Part shown: positions 1 through 6,547 of the stretch, piece by piece | Numbering within the stretch: the first letter of the stretch is position 1 | Layout of the letters: each line of letters begins with the position of its first letter | NCBI GenBank assembly: GCA_046598395.1 | Contig: JBKJIQ010000038.1 | Coordinates: 1 to 39,763 of the forward strand | Reading direction: 5' to 3' | Source of the DNA: JAENVU01 sp046598395 | GTDB taxonomy: Bacteria > Actinomycetota > Acidimicrobiia > IMCC26256 > JAENVU01 | DNA length: 39,763 bases | Translations under genes and position numbers: made by a program | Notes under the pieces: model-generated | The model's database searches: none | What the model was told of the DNA's origin: nothing | What the model saw: the letters and a program-made list of their open reading frames with translations, nothing else

Positions 1-129
1 CACCGATCTCTGCTGCCAATGGCGCACCATCGCGCAGGGCGCCAGACACCATCGAACCGTGACGGACAATCGGACCGCCCACCAACTCGGAGATCAAGAT
101 CAACGCTCTCGATCCAGGTCATTTCATTG

Positions 130-146
130 TCTCGATTGTGTCGAGA
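130..146. promoter_or_regulatory. Perfect inverted repeat, possible operator
   Basis: Two 6-bp arms, TCTCGA and TCGAGA, are exact reverse complements separated by TTGTG. The right arm ends 7 nt before an ATG at 154 that opens a TetR-like stub. On the other side, leftward reading frames run off the window edge (for example from an ATG at 122, or from a TTG at 103 in a frame with better codon usage); neither product is recognisable. A palindrome between divergent starts is the usual layout of a TetR operator, but that use here is inference. Confidence 0.35.
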
Positions 147-153
147 ATGCCCC

Positions 154-291
154 ATGACGGCAACCAGTTCCCGTGCCCAAGTGCGGGCCGAGATCACCCA
201 GGAGATCCTTGACGCCGCGGTGGAGCAGGCGGAAGCCGCGTCAAGCCTCCCATCCGGCCCGCAACCCCGCCACAAGCGTCCCGCCACCTAG
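154..291 (+). pseudogene. Short ORF resembling the start of a TetR-family regulator
   Basis: A 45-codon ORF opens with ATG at 154. Its residues 6-22, from SRAQVRAEITQ onward, resemble the first helix of TetR-family DNA-binding domains, which often read RxxVRxExTxxILDAA. After about 27 residues the likeness stops, the sequence becomes Pro/Arg-rich, and a stop follows. No helix-turn-helix core is visible downstream in any frame before hisH. It could be a decayed regulator, a chance ORF, or an unrelated small protein. The palindrome just upstream is the only supporting context. Confidence 0.25.
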
Positions 292-337
292 GGTTCCGTT
301 CGGAGGCGAGCGCAACGTGGATCGACGGTCGGCTCCG

Positions 338-343
338 TAGACT
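338..343 (+). promoter_or_regulatory. Candidate -10 element for the hisH/hisF-like pair
   Basis: TAGACT fits the TAnnnT form of an actinobacterial -10 box and ends 9 nt before the hisH ATG. No convincing -35 is visible. The spacing would start the mRNA within a few bases of the ATG, so translation would be nearly leaderless; no Shine-Dalgarno is seen before this ATG. Confidence 0.35.
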
Positions 344-352
344 GTCTCCTTC

Positions 353-967
353 ATGATTGGCGTCATCGACTATCGAGCGGGCAACGCGCCGAGCGTGCTG
401 TACGCGCTCACCCGGCAAGGCATCGCGGCCACCCTCGTGGGTACGGCAGCGGAAATCGAAACTGTCGACCGCATCATTCTCCCAGGAGTTGGAGCGGCCG
501 CCGCCACGATCGCATCACTCGAGGAATCAGCGATCGTCGAGGCGCTGCACGCGCGGGTGGTGATCGACGCGGTGCCGTTCCTCGGCATTTGCATCGGATT
601 GCAGGTGCTCTTCGAACACAGCGAAGAGGGTTCGGTCGATTGCCTCGGATGGGTTCCCGGAACCGTTCGGCGATTCCCCTCCACTGATCGCATCCCTCAG
701 ATCGGCTGGAACGAGGTCGTGGCCACGCGAAATCACCCGCTTGTCGCCGGCCTCCCCGCGAATCCCTATTGCTACTTCGTCAACAGCTACTACGCGGTGC
801 CGTCGGACCCTGATGCGGTCTTGGCCACCACCGAATACAGCATTGGGTTCTGTTCGATGATCGCCGCGGGCAACATCGCGGCTACGCAGTTTCACGCCGA
901 GAAGAGCGGCGAGATCGGGTTGGGGATCCTCACCAACTTCTCCACCTGGGACGGTGGCGAATGCTGA
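353..967 (+). CDS. hisH: HisH-like glutamine amidotransferase subunit
   Basis: This 204-residue class I glutamine amidotransferase is of the HisH type, which releases ammonia from glutamine and passes it to a HisF partner. The triad is present: nucleophile Cys80 in GICIGLQ, His181 and Glu183 in QFHAEKSG. The length is normal for HisH. Several usually conserved positions differ: the common FHPEKS reads FHAEKS, and the usual PHMGWN reads PQIGWN. It overlaps the HisF-like gene by 7 nt (ATGCTGA), so the two are surely co-translated. No other histidine gene is in view and the pair is isolated. With the altered HisF partner, it may be a paralogue serving another amidation pathway rather than the main histidine enzyme. 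The family call is secure; the role is not. Confidence 0.85.
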   Translation: MIGVIDYRAGNAPSVLYALTRQGIAATLVGTAAEIETVDRIILPGVGAAAATIASLEESAIVEALHARVVIDAVPFLGICIGLQVLFEHSEEGSVDCLGWVPGTVRRFPSTDRIPQIGWNEVVATRNHPLVAGLPANPYCYFVNSYYAVPSDPDAVLATTEYSIGFCSMIAAGNIAATQFHAEKSGEIGLGILTNFSTWDGGEC

Positions 968-1755
968 CGAAACGGCTGATCGCGTGCTTCGATGTGATCG
1001 ACGGTCGCGTGACCAAGGCCCAGAACTTCCAAGACAACATCGACGTCGCGCCCGCCGCGGAACTCGCAGCACAGCTGTACGCCGACCAGATCGACGAGAT
1101 CGTGTTCTACGACATCACCGCGAGCGCACAGCGTCGCCAAATCGACCTCGACACCGTGCGCACCGTCGCGGAGCACGTGTTCGTCCCCTTCACCGTGGGT
1201 GGCGGTATCCGCAACCTCGATGACATGTTTGCGGTCCTCAAGGCCGGCGCGGAGAAGATCAGTGTCGATTCGATGGCGGTGCGGAGCCCCGACATCATCC
1301 GCGCGGGCGCCGAAGCCTTCGGCAACCAGTGCATCGTGCTCTCCACCCAGGTCAAGCACGTCGGCGTGACCGACGCGATCCCGAGCGGCTACGAGGTCTT
1401 CATCGACGGTGCTCGTGAAGCCACCGGGTTGGATGCGATCGAGTGGGTGAAGCAAGGCGCCGACCTCGGTGCCGGCGAGATCGTCGTCAACAGCATCGAC
1501 GGCGACGGCCGCGCGAACGGCTACGACCTCGCCATCACCCGAGCAGTGGCCGATGCGGTCACCGTGCCGGTCATCGCGTCGGGCGGAGCGGGCACCGTTG
1601 CGCACATCGCCGATGGCCTCACTGAGGGTGGCGCGTCGGCGGCCATTATTAGTTCGATCCTGTATTCGCCACGCCTGGTGCGCAACGTTGGCGTTCAGGA
1701 ACTCAAGGCAGGACTCGTCGAGCTCGGCGTCCACATGCGCCCGTGGATTCCCTGA
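961..1755 (+). CDS. hisF: HisF-like cyclase subunit with Gln at the Asp130 position
   Basis: This 264-residue TIM-barrel protein aligns along its whole length with HisF. Asp11 is kept in CFDVIDGRV, the phosphate-site motifs TVGGGIRN and ASGGAGT are present, and SIDGDG is kept near residues 178-183. By direct count, residue 130 is Gln (in LSTQVKHV). In the studied Thermotoga enzyme this position is the second catalytic Asp, needed for the cyclase reaction. Asp98 and Asn103 equivalents are Glu and Asp. The start is the ATG inside the hisH stop overlap. HisF-like paralogues occur beside HisH-like proteins in surface-glycan amidation loci (WbuY/WbuZ type), but no sugar amidotransferase is visible here. 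It may be a diverged glutaminase-coupled synthase for another product, or a cyclase with shifted chemistry. Confidence 0.85.
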   Translation: MLTKRLIACFDVIDGRVTKAQNFQDNIDVAPAAELAAQLYADQIDEIVFYDITASAQRRQIDLDTVRTVAEHVFVPFTVGGGIRNLDDMFAVLKAGAEKISVDSMAVRSPDIIRAGAEAFGNQCIVLSTQVKHVGVTDAIPSGYEVFIDGAREATGLDAIEWVKQGADLGAGEIVVNSIDGDGRANGYDLAITRAVADAVTVPVIASGGAGTVAHIADGLTEGGASAAIISSILYSPRLVRNVGVQELKAGLVELGVHMRPWIP

Positions 1756-1767
1756 CTCTGTCGTGTC

Positions 1768-1802
1768 TTCAGACCGGCAGTTCAGACCGGCAGTTCAGAC
1801 CG
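1768..1802. repeat. 13-bp tandem repeat, 2.7 copies, at a convergent gene junction
   Basis: The unit TTCAGACCGGCAG occurs at 1768-1780 and 1781-1793, followed by a 9-base partial copy at 1794-1802. The partial copy contains the stop codon of rsfS, which reads in from the right. It fills nearly all of the space between hisF and rsfS. Slippage duplication is the simplest origin. Confidence 0.85.
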
Positions 1803-2160
1803 CGGCGCGTTCGTCCGGTTCCCAGTTGATACGCGGCGCGTCGGACCACAGCCGCTCCAGGTCATAGAACTCACGCGTCTCGGTCAGAAAAACATGCACG
1901 ATGATGTCGCCGTAGTCCACGAGAACCCAGGACGCGTCGGCGAGGCCTTCGGTGCTGCGAGGCGAAACATCGGCTTCGATCTTCAGTGCGAGTTCGACCT
2001 CGTCACAGATCGATCGGACCTGGCGGGTACTCGTACCCGACGCGAGCACAAATGCTTCGGTGATCCCGATGATGTCGCCGACGTCGAGCACCACGACATC
2101 GGTGGCGATCTTTTCGGCTGCAGCGCGAGCCGCAGTGGTTGCCTTCTCGAGCGCGTTCAC
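1795..2160 (-). CDS. rsfS: Ribosomal silencing factor RsfS
   Basis: RsfS binds ribosomal protein L14 on the large subunit and blocks subunit joining when nutrients are short. This 121-residue protein carries the family core: VVLDVGDIIGITEAFVLASG, then the STRQVRSICDEVE helix, then WVLVDYGDIIVHVF. The start is a GTG at 2160 whose bases overlap the stop of the upstream gene (GTGA); AGGAG lies about 8 nt upstream. A longer reading from an ATG at 2193 would only add residues out of line with the family. It is last in a nadD, LytR_C, rsfS unit; nadD-rsfS linkage is widespread in bacteria. The C-terminal residues are encoded beside a tandem repeat. Confidence 0.93.
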   Translation of the reverse strand: MNALEKATTAARAAAEKIATDVVVLDVGDIIGITEAFVLASGTSTRQVRSICDEVELALKIEADVSPRSTEGLADASWVLVDYGDIIVHVFLTETREFYDLERLWSDAPRINWEPDERAAV

Positions 2161-3728
2161 GTGCCATCTCCTGGTCGGCCGTAGGCCGGACAATCAGATC
2201 CGACCAAGATGGTCACATCCGCGATTCCAACTTCTTTCCCTGCTTTTCGCAGTGACCCGCAGCCCATCGCGCTCAACAGCCGCTGGGCCGCCGACTGCCA
2301 CTGGTCCGAGTAGTACACCACCTGGGTGGTCGGAACCCCGAAACCCGGGAAGTTCTCGGTCAAGGTGACCTTGCCGCCCGCGGGCACAACCTTGTCGGCG
2401 ACCGCTTGCGCGACCCCTAACGCCCCCGTTCCGTTGAGGATCTCGACCCGCGGACGAACGCCGGCCGCACCGAGCCGAGCCTGGGGAAATGCGCGTTTCG
2501 TATAGTCGGCCAGGTCGGCCTCGCGAACCGCGAATCGCTCCCCCCCACCGGTCGAGATCGAATCCACGGCCAAGGTGTCGAGGCGATGTTCGGGCGCCGC
2601 GGCCGTGGCAACCAACGGTGCCAGGTCAGGCTGCAGCGCCAGCGTGGCCTTCCCAATCGCAGGGTCGTGGAGCCGTTCCAGCCAGCCGCTCATGACTGCC
2701 GATGCCGTGACCAACCGGTCGAGTTCGTTCACCGCCTGGAGACCGCTCAACAGCTCCGAAGCTTGGGCTGCCGAAACCGCTTGACCACCCGCCTGATACT
2801 TCACCGGGTGATCGAGCAGCTCGACCGGAGCCGAGAGCGTGATGGCAATCGGCGCCGCGGGCCCCAGGATGGCCGTCAACCCGGCATCGTCGACGAACAC
2901 CGTTCGACTCACCTTCACTCCGAGCACGTTCTCCACGCTGTTCGCCAAGCGGGCACCGTTGTCATCGACGGGAACTTCGTTCAGAGTTCCAACTCCAAGC
3001 GACGGGACATCGAGTTGTGTTGCACCGGGAATCAATAGCACCGACCCCCGCGACCCTTCGCGGCCGGTCAACGCAATGAAGTCGTTTCCGAAGATAGGAC
3101 GGTGATGGACAATGAGCACCGTCTCCCGCTGGGACGCTCGGGCGCCGTCCGGTCCCGCGGCCTTGGAGGTGTCCTCGTCGCCGAGCGCTCGAAGCACCAC
3201 TCCGACTCCGGCGGTGAGCATGAGCATTAAGGCGATCGCCGGCATCGTGCGCTTCCAGAACCGTGCGCGCGCCGCACTCGACGGGCGCGGCGCTCGGGGC
3301 GGGCGAGTTCTGCTCGAGCCGCCCCCTCTCGGCGATCGGCCGCCGGTCAAGGGCGCAGCCAATGCTCGTTCAGTCTCGGGTTGGGCTCCCGCCACGGCGT
3401 CCGGCACACCATCGGGGCTCGCGTCGACGGCCCGTCGCGACGCGGCCTGGCGTTGTCGCTTCCTTCGACTCATCTGACGCCGGTCACGGCGAGACGCGGG
3501 CAAGTCAGTCACCCGTTCGGTCGCGGCATCCACCTCGATGGCAGGAGTATCGATTCCGGACGATTCCAAGGTGGGTTCTGACGGCACCTCGGGATCAGGT
3601 TCGGGATCAGGTTCGGGAGAAGGCGGGTCGGCCCGCCGAGCCTGCTTCCGACCGGACCGGCTCTGGAGTTGGCGACGTTGCGCTCGACTCAGCGACGGCG
3701 CGACGCCATCTTCGGGCGGCTCCGTCAT
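2157..3728 (-). CDS. Membrane-anchored LytR_C-domain protein with LCP-like middle region
   Basis: The 523-residue protein has a long, charged and Pro-rich cytoplasmic part (about 1-160, with Arg-rich patches and a PEPDPEP run), one membrane segment at about 161-180, then an outer region. The end (about 425-523) is a LytR_C domain, marked by RVEILNGTGALGVA. The middle, from about 200, resembles the LytR-CpsA-Psr (LCP) fold in spacing, but I do not see the Asp/Arg residues that bind the polyprenyl pyrophosphate. It probably binds or scaffolds at the wall rather than attaching polymers. The start is the ATG at 3728 overlapping the nadD stop (ATGA); its own stop overlaps rsfS. Proteins of this kind between nadD and rsfS are typical of Actinobacteria. 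Confidence 0.8.
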   Translation of the reverse strand: MTEPPEDGVAPSLSRAQRRQLQSRSGRKQARRADPPSPEPDPEPDPEVPSEPTLESSGIDTPAIEVDAATERVTDLPASRRDRRQMSRRKRQRQAASRRAVDASPDGVPDAVAGAQPETERALAAPLTGGRSPRGGGSSRTRPPRAPRPSSAARARFWKRTMPAIALMLMLTAGVGVVLRALGDEDTSKAAGPDGARASQRETVLIVHHRPIFGNDFIALTGREGSRGSVLLIPGATQLDVPSLGVGTLNEVPVDDNGARLANSVENVLGVKVSRTVFVDDAGLTAILGPAAPIAITLSAPVELLDHPVKYQAGGQAVSAAQASELLSGLQAVNELDRLVTASAVMSGWLERLHDPAIGKATLALQPDLAPLVATAAAPEHRLDTLAVDSISTGGGERFAVREADLADYTKRAFPQARLGAAGVRPRVEILNGTGALGVAQAVADKVVPAGGKVTLTENFPGFGVPTTQVVYYSDQWQSAAQRLLSAMGCGSLRKAGKEVGIADVTILVGSDCPAYGRPGDGT

Positions 3729-4303
3729 AGCCCAGCAGTGTAGATCTGGTGTTGCCGAATCAAGCGCGCGACCGTCTCGGGCACGAGCCCGTCGATCGGC
3801 CTCCCCGCCGCGACTCGCTCCCGGATCATCGACGAAGAGACGTCGAGACGAGGGATCGGGACGTGGACAAAACGCCATCCCACGGCGGGAGGATCCGCGT
3901 GTTCGCCGTCGCGCTCGACAACAACCACGGTGGCGAGGTCTCGAGTCTCCGCCAGCCGGCGCCAGGTCCCCATGTTGGCGGCCGCGTCGGCCCCGAGTAC
4001 CAGGAAGAGCTCCCGATCTGGTTCGGCCAGTGCTTCGAGGGTATCGGCGGTGACCGACGGCCCCACGCGGTCCACTTCGAGACTGCATGCCTCGAGTCCT
4101 TCGATACCGTCCACGGCCGCCGCCACCATTTCGAGCCGTTGCGCTTTCGATGCCACCACGCGCCCGGCCTTCTGCCAGGGATCACCGGCGGGGACCAGCA
4201 ACACCGCGTCGAGCCCGAGGACGTGCTGCACCTCGGTGGCAACGACGAGGTGAGCGACGTGCACCGGGTCGAAGGTCCCTCCGTACACTCCGAGTCGCGT
4301 CAC
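3725..4303 (-). CDS. nadD: Nicotinate-nucleotide adenylyltransferase NadD
   Basis: NadD joins nicotinate mononucleotide and ATP to give deamido-NAD, a late step in NAD synthesis. The 192-residue protein opens with the nucleotidyltransferase motif GGTFDPVHVAH and ends with SSSMIRERVAAGRPIDGLVP, the family's second ATP-binding motif; GADAAANMGTW is in between. The start is a GTG at 4303, two residues before the first beta strand (LGVYGGTF). TAGAAT ends 7 nt upstream, and no Shine-Dalgarno is present. It heads a three-gene unit with the LytR_C protein and rsfS, and is divergent from the ACT-domain gene. Confidence 0.95.
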   Translation of the reverse strand: MTRLGVYGGTFDPVHVAHLVVATEVQHVLGLDAVLLVPAGDPWQKAGRVVASKAQRLEMVAAAVDGIEGLEACSLEVDRVGPSVTADTLEALAEPDRELFLVLGADAAANMGTWRRLAETRDLATVVVVERDGEHADPPAVGWRFVHVPIPRLDVSSSMIRERVAAGRPIDGLVPETVARLIRQHQIYTAGL

Positions 4304-4310
4304 CCGACTG

Positions 4311-4316
4311 ATTCTA
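4311..4316 (-). promoter_or_regulatory. Candidate -10 element for nadD
   Basis: On the minus strand this reads TAGAAT, five of six matches to the TATAAT consensus. It ends 7 nt before the nadD GTG, which would place the transcription start at the start codon. No clear -35 is seen. Confidence 0.45.
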
Positions 4317-4362
4317 CGGGAGGGACTCCGATCGCGGGCGTCGCGCTGACGAACTCCGTCGC

Positions 4363-4368
4363 TAGTGT
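4363..4368 (+). promoter_or_regulatory. Candidate -10 element for the ACT-domain gene
   Basis: TAGTGT fits TAnnnT and ends 6 nt before the GTG at 4375. This again suggests a leaderless transcript. With the nadD element it forms a compact divergent promoter region of 71 nt. Confidence 0.4.
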
Positions 4369-4374
4369 GAGCTG

Positions 4375-4962
4375 GTGACCGGCTGTCTCGCACTCGTTCG
4401 GGTTCGAATCCCCGATAGGCCCGGCGCCCTCGGCCTCGTGGCTTCGCGCATCGGAGCACTCAAAGGCGACATCGTCGGGATCGAAGTCCTTGATCGCAGT
4501 GATGGCTCGGCGCTCGACGAGCTCGCGGTCGTTCTGCCCGACGAAAACCTGATCCCCGCACTCACCCGAGAAATTGCCGAAGTGGACGGGACGATCACCG
4601 AATCCGTGGTGGTACTCGACGCGTTTCCGGAGCCCCGGCTCGACGCGCTCCAGAGCGCGGCCGCGTTGTGCGGCACACCCAGCATCGCCACCCTCGCTGA
4701 GCAGCTCGTCATCGCAACCGCCAACGCAGTCCGCGCCGATTGGGGCGTCGTCATCGGTCCCAACCTGCGAGCCGCTTCTCCCGGTGCCCCATCAGAGGAA
4801 CCAAGCGGCTCGGACACGGCCGGGTGTTCCCAAACCCCGCTCGGCACGCGAGGTGTGACGCTCCATCTGGCACGCGATCACGCGCTGAGCGCCGGCGAAC
4901 AGGCCATCATCGAGGCGTACTGCACGATCGCCGACCGCCTCTGGGATCACCACTCGGGTTGA
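4375..4962 (+). CDS. ACT-domain protein with GAF-like C-terminal half
   Basis: The first 80 or so residues are an ACT domain, the small-molecule (often amino-acid) sensing fold: the motif RIPDRPGALGLVASRIG is followed by the second strand DIVGIEVLDR. The second half (about 88-195) has helices and strands reminiscent of a short GAF domain, including AVRADWGVVIG and a closing helix AGEQAIIEAYCTIADRLW, with a low-complexity Ser/Gly/Pro insert near 130-155. No enzyme domain is present, so it is probably a regulator or sensor whose ligand I cannot name. It is a single gene on the plus strand between leftward blocks. Start choice: a GTG 6 nt after a -10-like hexamer, with the ACT strand beginning within five residues. 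Confidence 0.7.
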   Translation: MTGCLALVRVRIPDRPGALGLVASRIGALKGDIVGIEVLDRSDGSALDELAVVLPDENLIPALTREIAEVDGTITESVVVLDAFPEPRLDALQSAAALCGTPSIATLAEQLVIATANAVRADWGVVIGPNLRAASPGAPSEEPSGSDTAGCSQTPLGTRGVTLHLARDHALSAGEQAIIEAYCTIADRLWDHHSG

Positions 4963-4996
4963 ATCGGACGGTTCGATCGGACGGTTGGATCGGACT
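4963..4996. repeat. 13-bp tandem repeat, 2.6 copies, at a convergent gene junction
   Basis: The unit ATCGGACGGTTCG (4963-4975) repeats with one change at 4976-4988 and partially at 4989-4996. It starts on the base after the ACT gene's stop codon. Its period and copy number match the repeat at 1768-1802, but the sequence is unrelated. It fills much of the gap to the converging VWA gene. Confidence 0.8.
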
Positions 4997-5020
4997 GAGA
5001 AGACCTGACCCAGCGCGGGT

Positions 5021-6544
5021 CTAGAGCTCGATCACTGCGGCAACAAAGCGTTCGAGTTGGCGAAGATTACGACACTCGTACACGCCATCGCAGTGGACGC
5101 CGTACTCGGAAACGACGGAGTCGCCGGTGTCCCAATATCCGCGCGGTTCGGGGTTCAACCAGTAGACACGACGTGCTTTTTCCCGGAGTTCTTTGAGGAC
5201 CCACGCCTGCGTTGCGTGGTAGTTATTGCGCGCATCACCGAGAAAGATGATCGCCGTCTTCGATGTGACCTCGTGCAGATGGCGTTGGTGAAAGACCTCG
5301 ATGGCGTGGCCGTAGTCGGAGTGGCCGTCGACCCACACGACATCGGCTTCGGTGTTGACTCGGTGCACCGCTTCGGTGAGTTCCTTCGACTCTTCGAAGA
5401 AGCGCGTGACTTCGTCGATACCGTCGATGAAGACCCACGAGCGCACCTTGGAGAACTGGCCCGCCATCGCGTACACGAACTGGAGCGTGAATCGGGCGAA
5501 GCTCGCCACCGAACCCGAAATGTCGGCGACCACCATGATCTCGGGCTTCGACGGGCGCGGATGTTTGAACTTCGGTTCCGCCGGGACGCCGCCGTAGGCG
5601 AGTGAGTGACGCACAGTGGCGCGGAAGTCGAGCTGCCCGCGGTTACGCCGACGCCGTCGTTGCGCGAGCCTCGCCGCGAGCGCCCGCGTGAGCGGTTCGA
5701 TCGCCCGTTGGAGTTGCTGCATCTCCTCGCGCGATGCATGCATGAAGTCGACGTCTTCCGGCAAGGGTTTCCGCAACGTACGCGCCATTGCCTCGACGCC
5801 GCGGTCGGCCACCAGCTGACGTCGGATCTCGGATTCCACCAACTCGCGGAACTCGCGCAGACGGGCTTCGAACTCTTCTTTCTGAAATCGCGAGGCGAGG
5901 TCGTCTTCAGGCTCGGCCCCGGTGCCTTGGGCCGCGCTGCGCTCCATCATCCGCTCGGACAGGCCATCGAAGTCGAGCTGACGAAGGGTGCGATACAGGT
6001 AGTACGTCCCGCCGACGGGCCGCCCCGGTTCCATCCCCGCGAAGCGCGCCACTGCCATCGCGGCGAGTTGACGCAGCTGGTCCTTGTCGGCATTCATCAG
6101 CGCCGAGAGGAGCATCTCCGCGAGTTGCTCGGTGCTGAGCCCTTCGCCGGAGCCGCCGCTGCCCTGCTGGCCCGGCACTCCCCCGGCTTCCTCGGACTCA
6201 CCCGTCTGATCCGATTCGCCACTGTCAGCACCCTCGCCGATCCCACCGGAGTAGTAGGCGAAGTAGACGTCGAACACCGTGTCGAACGCGCGGCGATGCC
6301 GGAAGTGCTTCACCAACGTGGCCGCAAGCACTTCGCGGAACGCGTCACGGTCGGTGAGCGGAATGTGTTCCACTCCGCGCATCGCGTCGAGGTTCTCCGT
6401 CATCGAAACGGGAAGACCCGCCGCGCGAAGCTCATGCACGAAGCCCTGAAGGACGTCGAGCATGACCCCGGAACCGACGCCGGACGGCACTTCCACTTGA
6501 TTGCGCGTCATGACGTCCTGAAGCGCCGAGAAGTGCATTCCCAC
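5021..6544 (-). CDS. CoxE-like VWA-domain protein, partner of MoxR
   Basis: This protein of about 507 residues has a helical N-terminal part (FVHELRAAGLPVS, typical of CoxE/YehP-type VWA proteins), an acidic Gly/Ser-rich linker near residues 115-145, and a C-terminal VWA domain. The VWA metal site is intact: DISGSV near residue 340, then GHSDYGHA and FLGDARNN. Such proteins work with a MoxR AAA+ ATPase to insert cofactors or remodel a target; CoxE/CoxD do this for CO dehydrogenase. No CO dehydrogenase gene is in the window, so the target is unknown. The GTG at 6544 is 3 nt after the MoxR stop; an ATG at 6538 is equally possible, and the conserved part begins only at about residue 28. Confidence 0.8.
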   Translation of the reverse strand: MGMHFSALQDVMTRNQVEVPSGVGSGVMLDVLQGFVHELRAAGLPVSMTENLDAMRGVEHIPLTDRDAFREVLAATLVKHFRHRRAFDTVFDVYFAYYSGGIGEGADSGESDQTGESEEAGGVPGQQGSGGSGEGLSTEQLAEMLLSALMNADKDQLRQLAAMAVARFAGMEPGRPVGGTYYLYRTLRQLDFDGLSERMMERSAAQGTGAEPEDDLASRFQKEEFEARLREFRELVESEIRRQLVADRGVEAMARTLRKPLPEDVDFMHASREEMQQLQRAIEPLTRALAARLAQRRRRRNRGQLDFRATVRHSLAYGGVPAEPKFKHPRPSKPEIMVVADISGSVASFARFTLQFVYAMAGQFSKVRSWVFIDGIDEVTRFFEESKELTEAVHRVNTEADVVWVDGHSDYGHAIEVFHQRHLHEVTSKTAIIFLGDARNNYHATQAWVLKELREKARRVYWLNPEPRGYWDTGDSVVSEYGVHCDGVYECRNLRQLERFVAAVIEL

Positions 6545-6547
6545 ACG

